The notes below the pieces were generated by a model, which searched no databases, had not been told where the DNA came from, and saw nothing but the letters and a program-made list of their open reading frames with translations. Positions 55,936 through 64,000 of a stretch of 64,000 nucleotides of DNA are shown here, in pieces; within the stretch, counting starts at the first letter, position 1; each line of letters begins with the position of its first letter. Location: the NCBI RefSeq assembly GCF_009601015.1, contig NZ_WITJ01000007.1, positions 1-64,000 on the forward strand, read 5' to 3'. Both the position numbers and the translations under genes were made by a program. Source of the stretch: Lactococcus hircilactis. GTDB taxonomy: Bacteria; Bacillota; Bacilli; Lactobacillales; Streptococcaceae.

Positions 55936-57084
55936 ATGAAGTTTAATCGAAAAAAATATGATTATCTAATTGTTGGTGCAGGGCCTTATGGTTCGATATT
56001 TGCTCATGAGGCAGCAAAACGTGGAAAGCGCTCTTTAATTATTGAACGGCGCTCTCATATTGGTGGAAACATGTACACACATAAAGAACATGGAATTAAT
56101 GTCCATGATTATGGTGCTCATATCTTCCATACGGATAATAAAGTGGTTTGGGATTACGTGAATCAATTTACGGAATTCAATAATTATATTAATCAAGTGG
56201 TTGCAAATTATAATGGGGAACTTTATAATTTACCATTTAATATGAATACTTTTTATCAAATGTGGGGCGTAAAAACGCCGAAAGAGGCAGCTGCTAAGAT
56301 TGAGGAACAAAAAGCAAAAGCGGGAATTTCAGGTCGTCCTAAAAATTTGGAAGAACAAGCAATTAGTTTGATTGGAACGGATATTTATGAAAAATTAATC
56401 AAAGGTTACACAGAAAAACAATGGGGGCGTAAAGCGACTGAATTGCCTTCATTTATCATTCGTCGACTTCCTGTGCGTTATACTTTTGATAATAATTACT
56501 TTAATCATCGTTATCAAGGGGTTCCAGTGGACGGATATACTGCTCTCTTTGATAAAATGCTTGATTCTGATTTGATTGATGTTGAAACAGGAGTGGATTT
56601 TTTTAGTCATAAGGAAGTGTTCTTAGAAGAATTTCCAAAGATTGTTTATACAGGGATGATTGATCAGTTCTTTGATTATGCTTTTGGAGAACTTGAATAT
56701 CGCTCTGTGCGGTTTGAGTCTGAAACGCTAAAATCTGATAATGCTCAAGGAAATGCTGTGATTAATTATACTGATGCGAAAACACCTTTTACACGTGTGA
56801 TGGAATGGCGGCATTTTGATAAAAAGGCGGATGAAGGATATACGATTTTAACAAAAGAATTTCCTCAAAATTGGGATCGTACAAAAGAAGCTTATTATCC
56901 AGTGAATGATGAAAAAAATTCTAAGCTCTTTAAAAAATATAAGGAAGAGACTAAAAAATATCCAAATGTTATTTTCGGTGGACGCTTGGGAAATTATCAA
57001 TATTATGATATGGATCAGGTCTTTGGAGTGGCTTTAAAGGCTGTTGAAAAAGAATTTAAAGATTTTACAATGGATCAAAAATAG
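55936..57084 (+). CDS. glf: UDP-galactopyranose mutase
   Basis: 382 aa from ATG 55936 (GGAGAG upstream). FAD-binding YLIVGAGPYGSIFAHEAAKRG, RRSHIGGNMYTHKE, HIFHTDN, and GRLGNYQYYDMD at the end. Interconverts UDP-Galp and UDP-Galf, so the polysaccharide probably contains galactofuranose. Last gene of the locus before a terminator. Confidence 0.95.
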   Translation: MKFNRKKYDYLIVGAGPYGSIFAHEAAKRGKRSLIIERRSHIGGNMYTHKEHGINVHDYGAHIFHTDNKVVWDYVNQFTEFNNYINQVVANYNGELYNLPFNMNTFYQMWGVKTPKEAAAKIEEQKAKAGISGRPKNLEEQAISLIGTDIYEKLIKGYTEKQWGRKATELPSFIIRRLPVRYTFDNNYFNHRYQGVPVDGYTALFDKMLDSDLIDVETGVDFFSHKEVFLEEFPKIVYTGMIDQFFDYAFGELEYRSVRFESETLKSDNAQGNAVINYTDAKTPFTRVMEWRHFDKKADEGYTILTKEFPQNWDRTKEAYYPVNDEKNSKLFKKYKEETKKYPNVIFGGRLGNYQYYDMDQVFGVALKAVEKEFKDFTMDQK

Positions 57085-57115
57085 GAAATAAAAATATTTA
57101 TGAGTGAGAAAAAAT

Positions 57116-57149
57116 GTAAAAACGGGTAACTTTAGGTTACTCGTTTTTT
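57116..57149. terminator. Bidirectional terminator at the end of the polysaccharide locus
   Basis: AAAACGGGTAAC / GTTACTCGTTTT stem with one G-T pair, T run on the plus strand and A run on the other. It separates glf from the convergent lysozyme gene. Confidence 0.85.
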
Positions 57150-57189
57150 AGTTAATGCAGCGCTGTTGTGAGATTAGGTTAGGGGGGGG

Positions 57190-59205
57190 TTATTTAGGAA
57201 GAACTTGGATTTCTAAAGCTTCCATGCGAAGGCTTTTTCCAATGGTACCAGCTGTATCGCCGTTAGATACCCAGTCTTGCCATCCGATTCCTTGGACGTG
57301 TGCTCGATACGAAACGTTGAAATATTTTGAAATTTCTCCTGTGAGCTTGATTTGGATGCTTTCATCACGAAGACCAAGTCCTGTCGTTCCTGAGATGGTA
57401 GCCTGAGGTACCCAGTCTTGCCATCCTATATTTTGGATTTGGCTTCGGTAACTTAGTCCAGCAGAAAGGGTTGTGGGGAGATTTTCCAGATTTATTTTTA
57501 CAGCTTCTATTCTCAATGCTTTTCCAGTTGTTCCGGATGTAGCGCCATTGATGACGGGGGATTGCCAAGCAATCTTTTGAATATGGGTGCTGTACTGGAT
57601 GGTTGGAAGAGTCAAATAAGAAAACGAAGAAGATCCAGGAGTTGAGGGGGCTGGGGCACTTTTTTTTACAAGTTGAATCTGAACAGCTTCTAGTCGATAG
57701 CTCATTTCTGTTGTTCCAGCGGTTTGCCAGTCTTTTGTCCAAGCCATCCAGCCAATTTTTTGAGCGTGTACACGGTAGTAGATATCAAATTGTTGTGAGA
57801 TTGCTCCAGTTAATTTTAGACGAAAGGCTTCGAGTCGCTTTGATTGTCCTTGTGTGCCAGACATTGTTCCGTCAGTCGCGATGGTATTTTGCCATCCGAT
57901 TCCTTGAATATAGCTTTGGTATTGTACATGGCTTCCTGCTAAATTTGGGGGTAAATTTGTGAGTGAAATTTTTAGCGCTTCAGCTCTTAGCCCTTGACCA
58001 CTCGTTCCAGCGGTTTCACCATTATATGAAGGAGTTTGCCATCCAATATTTTGAACTTGTGTTTGGTAGGAGATACTAGGTGCGGGGGATGGAGTCCACT
58101 TGGCGTAGAGCGTTTTATTTGAGCTGATACGCGTTGAGAAATCATAAGCTTGTGTGAGTGCTGCATCACTGTACCATCCAGAAAAAGTAGCTCCTGTTTT
58201 TGATGGATTTGTGGGTTGTTTTACCTGACCTAAAGAATCTACTGCTTGATTTGGAAGTGTAGAGCCACCATTTGTATTGAATGATATGATATAACGAGCG
58301 GAAAAGAAATTGGAGAAATCGGTTGAGGTGTCTAAGACGTTTTTTTGGAGGCTTGTGCCAGAATATCGCATTTGGCTGGTATATTGCCAAGCACCGAATT
58401 GGGCGTTGTTTTTTAGGGTGTTGGCCCAGCCGGTGGGGTTAGTTTCTGGTTTGCCGTAGAGGTATTGTGCGACCCAAAAGTTTTTGGCACCTAGGGTACT
58501 TGAGTTCATGCTACCATTTGCTGCCCAACTTTGGCCGGTGTAGAATTTGACGTTGTGGTAGCCTTTTTTTGAGAGTTCAGATTGGAAATTTTGTGAGGCT
58601 TGAGTCCAGACAGAAGAAGTTGTTCCTGAGTTTTCTGCGTCTTCAACCATTGTGATGGCGGTAGATAGGCCTAATTTTTGAGCGGCTTGGGCATAATAAT
58701 CTGCTTCTGCGATGGCCGCATGATTTGCGGTGGTTTGATTGTTGGTGTTACCAAAAATCGCATAGTGGTAAGTGGCGATATTTAACCCTGCATTTTGTGC
58801 CATTTTTATTTGAGCACTTGCATAGGGGTTTGTATAATAAGTACCTTCTGAGAGTTTGACGACAATGGTTTTGACACCTTGAGCTTTTAAACCATTGAAA
58901 TCTTCTTGTTTCATCCAACTTTGATAAGAGGCAACATCGACGGCATCGCAACTTGGGATGTTGACATCTGTGGGAGAGAGGTCCACTAAGCTGTTTGCAA
59001 CAGCGGGGGCTGCTGCGGCAAAGGAGCGAAGGCGTGGGGATGCGGATTGTGGGGATTCACTTTGTTCTTGCTCTTGCTGAATCAGACTGCTTCCCATCGC
59101 GTGGTTTTCTGGGGTTGCGTTGGTATCTGCGAAACCGATGGTTGTAAGTAATGTGACTCCTGTCAGTACTGACAGAAAGAATAATTTCCTGAGTTTATTT
59201 TTCAT
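57190..59205 (-). CDS. Secreted GH25 lysozyme with InlB-type and six ChW repeats
   Basis: 671 aa. Signal peptide 1-26 (KLFFLSVLTGVTLLTTIGFA). GH25 domain (about 70-300): DVASYQSWM, IVVKLSEGTYYTNPYA, TYHYAIFG, and an acidic AITMVEDAEN. Then one InlB B-repeat/Flg_new (YIISFNTNGGSTLPNQ … GWYSD … LYAKW, about 305-375). Then six ChW (clostridial hydrophobic W) repeats of the type QNIGWQ…GTSGQGLRAEAL in two groups of three, split by a Ser/Pro linker. The repeats should bind the cell envelope, the GH25 cut peptidoglycan. A palindrome copy inside the signal peptide gives LSVLTG. Confidence 0.92.
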   Translation of the reverse strand: MKNKLRKLFFLSVLTGVTLLTTIGFADTNATPENHAMGSSLIQQEQEQSESPQSASPRLRSFAAAAPAVANSLVDLSPTDVNIPSCDAVDVASYQSWMKQEDFNGLKAQGVKTIVVKLSEGTYYTNPYASAQIKMAQNAGLNIATYHYAIFGNTNNQTTANHAAIAEADYYAQAAQKLGLSTAITMVEDAENSGTTSSVWTQASQNFQSELSKKGYHNVKFYTGQSWAANGSMNSSTLGAKNFWVAQYLYGKPETNPTGWANTLKNNAQFGAWQYTSQMRYSGTSLQKNVLDTSTDFSNFFSARYIISFNTNGGSTLPNQAVDSLGQVKQPTNPSKTGATFSGWYSDAALTQAYDFSTRISSNKTLYAKWTPSPAPSISYQTQVQNIGWQTPSYNGETAGTSGQGLRAEALKISLTNLPPNLAGSHVQYQSYIQGIGWQNTIATDGTMSGTQGQSKRLEAFRLKLTGAISQQFDIYYRVHAQKIGWMAWTKDWQTAGTTEMSYRLEAVQIQLVKKSAPAPSTPGSSSFSYLTLPTIQYSTHIQKIAWQSPVINGATSGTTGKALRIEAVKINLENLPTTLSAGLSYRSQIQNIGWQDWVPQATISGTTGLGLRDESIQIKLTGEISKYFNVSYRAHVQGIGWQDWVSNGDTAGTIGKSLRMEALEIQVLPK
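59160..59175. repeat. Palindrome CTGTCAGTACTGACAG inside the lysozyme signal peptide
   Basis: Exact 16-bp copy, read on the minus strand as L-S-V-L-T-G. First copy after the gap. Confidence 0.9.
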
Positions 59206-59301
59206 AACTCTATTGTAATATATAATCAGCTGGATTCATAGTAATGTTAGTGCTATTATCATTTCAAGTTGATGACAATATGATTTTTTCATAATATTTG
59301 T

Positions 59302-59330
59302 TTGAAAAAGCGTGAAAATAGTGTTAGAAT
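59302..59330 (+). promoter_or_regulatory. guaB promoter
   Basis: TTGAAA, 17-bp spacer, TAGAAT (59325-59330) with TGT before it. A small palindrome GCTAATTAGC lies in the leader. Confidence 0.75.
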
Positions 59331-59363
59331 GGTAAAAATATAAAATAGGCTAATTAGCTTTAG

Positions 59364-60869
<1,506 letters not shown>

Positions 60870-60887
60870 AATGAGGCTAAATTTTTT

Positions 60888-60903
60888 CTGTCAGTACTGA
60901 CAG
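60888..60903. repeat. Palindrome CTGTCAGTACTGACAG after guaB
   Basis: Exact 16-bp copy, 19 bp after the guaB stop, first of a pair. Confidence 0.9.
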
Positions 60904-60920
60904 AATATCAAAATACGTCT

Positions 60921-60934
60921 TGTCAGTACTGACA
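60921..60934. repeat. Palindrome TGTCAGTACTGACA after guaB, second copy
   Basis: Exact 14-bp copy, flanked by CT/AG to give an 18-bp palindrome, 33 bp after the first. Confidence 0.9.
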
Positions 60935-60941
60935 AGACATC

Positions 60942-60977
60942 AAAACGGTCAAAATTTAGTTTTTGACCGTTTTTTTA
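60942..60977 (+). terminator. guaB terminator
   Basis: AAAACGGTCAAAA / TTTTGACCGTTTT stem with T run; the true terminator after the two palindrome copies. Confidence 0.85.
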
Positions 60978-61010
60978 TCGAGAATTGAGCGGTAAAAAGC
61001 GGATGAAATG

Positions 61011-61019
61011 TGATATAAT
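61011..61019 (+). promoter_or_regulatory. Extended -10 promoter giving a probably leaderless mRNA
   Basis: TGATATAAT, 7 nt before the yqeH ATG. Confidence 0.65.
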
Positions 61020-61026
61020 TGGGCTT

Positions 61027-62142
61027 ATGAATAAAAATGAAAATATAATGGAAGCATTGCGCTGTATTGGATGTGGTGCAATCATTCAAACTGAAAATAA
61101 AGATGCGCTTGGCTTTTTGCCAGCAGGGGCTTTGGATAAAAAAATTAAAAACGATGAAGCACTGTATTGTCAGCGTTGTTTTCGCTTGCGGCATTATAAT
61201 GAAATTGCACCAACGCAGTTGACGGATGAGGATTTTTTGAAATTACTAAAAAAAGTAGGACAACAAGATGCTTTGATTGTTAATGTGGTAGATATTTTTG
61301 ATTTTAATGGCTCTTTGATTCCTAATCTTCATAAATTGACAGGAAACAATGATCTTTTGATGGTGGCAAATAAACGGGATGTTTTGCCAAAATCATTAAA
61401 AGTTGGGAAATTGACAGCTTGGCTGAAGGAACAAGCAGCTAAAAAAGGATTGAAGCCTCAGGAAATTCTTGTGACATCAGCAAAAAATAAGGCAGATGTG
61501 ATTGAGTTAATGACAGCGATTGAGCAGTATCGTCGTGGGCGTAATGTTTATGTGGTTGGGGTGACAAATGTAGGAAAATCAACGTTGATTAATGCAATCA
61601 TCACGCAAGCTTCAGGGGATCAAGAGTTGATTACGACGAGTCGTTTTCCTGGGACAACGCTTGATATGATTGAGATTGCGTTGGATGAAAAAACGTCAAT
61701 TATTGACACGCCTGGCATTATTCATCGGGGACAGATGGCGCATTATTTAGAACCTGAGGATTTGAAATACGTGTCACCACGCAAAGAAATTAAACCAAAA
61801 ACCTATCAGCTCAATGCTGAGCAAACGTTGTTTTTTGGTGGATTAGCGCGTTTTGATTTTATAAATGGAGAACGTCAGGGCATGACAGCCTATTTTGATA
61901 ATGAAATCAATATCCATCGTACGAAACTAGATGGTGCAACAGCATTTTATGAGAAACATCAAGGAACACTACTTTCGCCTGCTTTAGTGGCAACGAAATT
62001 GGTACGGCATGAATTTAGTGTATCAGGGAAAACAGACATTGTCTTTTCAGGACTGGGCTGGGTTCGCGTGCCTGAGCGCGCGCGCGTTGCGGCTTGGGTT
62101 CCTGAGGGGGTTGATGTTGAGAAGCGAAAAGCGTTGATTTAA
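61027..62142 (+). CDS. yqeH: Ribosome biogenesis GTPase YqeH
   Basis: 371 aa from ATG 61027; the longer ORF to 60985 precedes the promoter. Circularly permuted GTPase: Zn finger CIGCGAIIQ…CQRCFRLRHYNE, then VVDIFDFNGS (G5-like), NKRD (G4), G1 GVTNVGKST, G3 DTPG. Needed for 30S assembly. No RBS; -10 box 7 nt upstream, so leaderless. Confidence 0.93.
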   Translation: MNKNENIMEALRCIGCGAIIQTENKDALGFLPAGALDKKIKNDEALYCQRCFRLRHYNEIAPTQLTDEDFLKLLKKVGQQDALIVNVVDIFDFNGSLIPNLHKLTGNNDLLMVANKRDVLPKSLKVGKLTAWLKEQAAKKGLKPQEILVTSAKNKADVIELMTAIEQYRRGRNVYVVGVTNVGKSTLINAIITQASGDQELITTSRFPGTTLDMIEIALDEKTSIIDTPGIIHRGQMAHYLEPEDLKYVSPRKEIKPKTYQLNAEQTLFFGGLARFDFINGERQGMTAYFDNEINIHRTKLDGATAFYEKHQGTLLSPALVATKLVRHEFSVSGKTDIVFSGLGWVRVPERARVAAWVPEGVDVEKRKALI

Positions 62143-62177
62143 CATGCATTAATCATGCGTTGTGAGAGGAGTTTGAG

Positions 62178-62618
62178 ATGACATTTGAAAAAGAAAAAGC
62201 AGCACTGGATGAGCTTTCATACCAAGTGACTCAGAAATCAGCAACAGAAGCACCATTTAGCAATCGGTACGATGATTTTTTTGAAAAAGGCCTGTATGTT
62301 GATATCGTTTCAGGTGAGCCGTTGTTTACGAGTATTGAAAAATATCAGTCGGGATGTGGGTGGCCAGCATTTACGGCACCGATTGAAAAAGGTGTCATTA
62401 AAGAAAAAAGAGATCAAACGTTTGGAATGGAGCGTACAGAAGTTCGCTCAAAAAGGGCAGATAGTCACCTCGGACACGTATTTACGGATGGTCCAGCTCA
62501 AAAAGGAGGACTACGGTACTGTATTAATTCAGCAGCGTTGCGCTTTGTGCCTTATGAAGCTTTAGAAAAAGAAGGGTACGGCGAATTTATCGCTTATTTT
62601 GATGAAAATGGGGAATAA
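62178..62618 (+). CDS. msrB: Peptide methionine (R)-S-oxide reductase
   Basis: 146 aa. [20 protein letters not shown] and catalytic Cys in RYCINSAAL. Repairs oxidised methionine. The zinc CxxC pair of many MsrB proteins is absent, as in the non-zinc form. RBS GAGAGGAG; overlaps the following gene. Confidence 0.95.
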   Translation: MTFEKEKAALDELSYQVTQKSATEAPFSNRYDDFFEKGLYVDIVSGEPLFTSIEKYQSGCGWPAFTAPIEKGVIKEKRDQTFGMERTEVRSKRADSHLGHVFTDGPAQKGGLRYCINSAALRFVPYEALEKEGYGEFIAYFDENGE

Positions 62619-63177
62619 ATTACAAGCGATATTAGAAAATTATGTTCCAGATGGTGTACAAGAAACGTCTGATTTAGCTTACATGAAAGTGCTAGCAAAA
62701 GACGATGTTCATTTGACGCGGGCAAGTTTGACGCATTTTACGGCAAGTGCTTTTGTGTTAAATGAAATGCACGATAAGGTTTTGGGAATTTTTCATAAGA
62801 TTTATAACAGCTGGGGATTTATGGGCGGACATTGTGATGGGGAGAGTGATTTGCTTTTTGTTGCACACAAAGAAGCACGTGAGGAAAGTGGTCTGTCAGC
62901 ACTGACAGCGCTACAAGAATGTCCGATTTCTCTTGAGATTGGAGCTGTTGCACCGCACACGCATCGCACACGAGGGTATGTTTCTTGTCATTTACATTTG
63001 AACCTCACGTTTCTTTTTGAGGCCAATGAAGCAGATGCTTTGATGATCAATACGGATGAGACACGCGGAGTTGCGTGGATTCCAATGGATGAGTTTGTGG
63101 AAAAATCAACAGAACCTGAGATGCGCATCATCTATGAAAAAATTATTTCGCGAATCAAACAGCGTTCTTTTAAATAA
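62602..63177 (+). CDS. NUDIX hydrolase
   Basis: 191 aa from ATG 62602 (62608 is an alternative). NUDIX box [20 protein letters not shown] has KEAREESG in place of REUXEE and one extra spacer residue, so divergent but recognisable. [19 protein letters not shown] is well kept. Unusually the ORF starts inside msrB. A palindrome variant at 62893 encodes LSALTA. Confidence 0.8.
   Translation: MKMGNKLQAILENYVPDGVQETSDLAYMKVLAKDDVHLTRASLTHFTASAFVLNEMHDKVLGIFHKIYNSWGFMGGHCDGESDLLFVAHKEAREESGLSALTALQECPISLEIGAVAPHTHRTRGYVSCHLHLNLTFLFEANEADALMINTDETRGVAWIPMDEFVEKSTEPEMRIIYEKIISRIKQRSFK
62893..62908. repeat. Variant palindrome CTGTCAGCACTGACAG in the NUDIX gene
   Basis: Centre GCAC in place of GTAC; read as L-S-A-L-T. 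Confidence 0.8.
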
Positions 63178-63186
63178 ATCGTATTT

Positions 63187-63202
63187 CTGTCAGTACTGAC
63201 AG
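63187..63202. repeat. Palindrome CTGTCAGTACTGACAG after the NUDIX gene
   Basis: Exact 16-bp copy, extended to ATTTC…GAAAT, 9 bp after the stop codon; probable terminator stem. Confidence 0.9.
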
Positions 63203-63301
63203 AAATTCAAACGCTCGTTACACGAGAATAAATGTAGTTTTATTACGTTTTAGGGAGTTTTTAGACTTAAAAAATAAAGAAGCAATAGAAAGTGAAACAA
63301 A

Positions 63302-64000
63302 ATGGTTTATCTTCAATCGATTCAAACAGGAATTTTGCTCTTTTTCGTTTTTTGTATTTTAGCGTTGATTCCTTACATGATTTTTCAATATCGCAAACGT
63401 GGGCGCGTCGCACCTTGGCTTTTTATCGTGAATTTTTCATTTGTGCTTTACTTGATTTGTGCGTATGCGATGACGATTTTTCCGTTGCCAGATCCCGCCG
63501 TTGTTGCAAAACTCACCACACCAATGCAAAATCTCGAACCGTTTTTATTTGTCCGCGAATTTATCAAATATAATCCATTGGTATTGCAAAATCCGCACAC
63601 TTGGCTTTTAGCACTGAAAGCACCAAGTTTTCTTCAACCTGCATTTAATGTCCTTTTGACATTACCTTTTGGTGTTTATTTGTGCTATTTATTTAAAGTT
63701 CGCTTTAGAAAGGCGTTACTGCTTAGTTTTTTATTGACGTTATCCTTTGAAACCATTCAACGCACCGCACTATTAGGCCTTTATCCGCGTCCTTATCGTT
63801 TGTTTGATGTGGATGACTTAATGCTCAATACCATCGGAAGTTTGATTGGATTTGGACTTGCGAAATTAGTGGTTCGTTATTTACCAAGTTTGGATGAAAA
63901 AAGACGTGAAGTACAGGAGGTGTCGATTTCTTATATGCGACGTGCCGTCGCATTTCTGGTTGATTTTATCATGCTTGTTTTGCTGAGTTTGTGGATTAAT
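63302..64000 (+). CDS. VanZ-RDD membrane protein, 5' part
   Basis: The frame is open from ATG 63302 to the window end (233 codons). It starts MVYLQSIQTGILLFFVFCIL; several hydrophobic segments follow, with VanZ features (LYPRPYRLFDVDDLMLNTIGSLIGF). After about residue 205 a new segment begins with SISYMRRAVAFLVDFIMLVL, the start of an RDD domain. VanZ-RDD fusions occur in Firmicutes; function is unsettled. Weak RBS. Truncated by the window. Confidence 0.8.
   Translation, partial: MVYLQSIQTGILLFFVFCILALIPYMIFQYRKRGRVAPWLFIVNFSFVLYLICAYAMTIFPLPDPAVVAKLTTPMQNLEPFLFVREFIKYNPLVLQNPHTWLLALKAPSFLQPAFNVLLTLPFGVYLCYLFKVRFRKALLLSFLLTLSFETIQRTALLGLYPRPYRLFDVDDLMLNTIGSLIGFGLAKLVVRYLPSLDEKRREVQEVSISYMRRAVAFLVDFIMLVLLSLWIN

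Overview
The window looks like a chromosomal segment of a low-GC Gram-positive coccus in the Streptococcaceae, most likely a Lactococcus or close relative. The evidence is the order dTDP-rhamnose genes, then rgpABCD-type rhamnan genes, then a variable glycosyltransferase block (the layout of lactococcal cell-wall polysaccharide loci), together with L28, FakA/Asp23, YqeH and YutD proteins of lactic-acid-bacterial type and strong extended -10 promoters (TGnTATAAT). I cannot name the species. No rRNA, tRNA, CRISPR array or intact insertion sequence was seen.

Layout. 1-2.3 kb: the end of a sortase-anchored SpaA-type surface protein and a GH1 glycosidase. 2.3-7.9 kb: a divergent sucrose module (scrK-scrA on minus, scrB-scrR on plus) with two copies of a LacI-type operator between the arms. 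8-15 kb: housekeeping genes (dUTPase, YunD-like phosphoesterase, YutD, RlmN, nitroreductase, polyprenyl synthase, MenA-type prenyltransferase). 15-21.4 kb, minus strand: ferrous iron uptake (tandem-domain FeoA, FeoB, a Cys-rich partner), FakA-type kinase, Asp23-family protein, ABC ATPase, L28. 21.5-32 kb: rmlA, rmlC, rmlB and rmlD, separated by accessory genes (a possible frameshifted zinc-ribbon membrane protein, DUF2568 protein, P-loop kinase, HNH nuclease, NUDIX, VOC, small membrane proteins). Degenerate copies of the 3' ends of rmlC and rmlB mark two of the insertions. 32-57 kb: the polysaccharide locus: rgpA, rgpB, rgpC/D exporter, an RgpF-glycosyltransferase fusion, about nine further glycosyltransferases, LicD, an IspD/TarI-like cytidylyltransferase with an SDR enzyme, Wzx flippase, two DUF2142 proteins, an unknown surface protein and glf. 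57-64 kb: GH25 lysozyme with ChW repeats, guaB, yqeH, msrB, NUDIX, and the start of a VanZ-RDD protein.

How the parts fit. RmlABCD make dTDP-rhamnose. RgpA, RgpB and the RgpF fusion would build a rhamnan that RgpC/D export. The downstream block would build a second, strain-variable chain containing galactofuranose (Glf) and perhaps a CDP-activated polyol phosphate transferred by LicD, flipped by Wzx.

The most striking unexplained signal is a 14-bp palindrome, TGTCAGTACTGACA, found 17 times exactly (plus four near variants), both in intergenic hairpins and inside genes. It is absent from 33.4 to 59.2 kb, which is nearly the whole polysaccharide block. Other points of interest are the 3'-end duplications in the rml operon, a correctly phased T TTT TTA slippery heptamer, and a set of five genes whose start codon lies 5-8 nt after a -10 box with no ribosome binding site (probable leaderless mRNAs).
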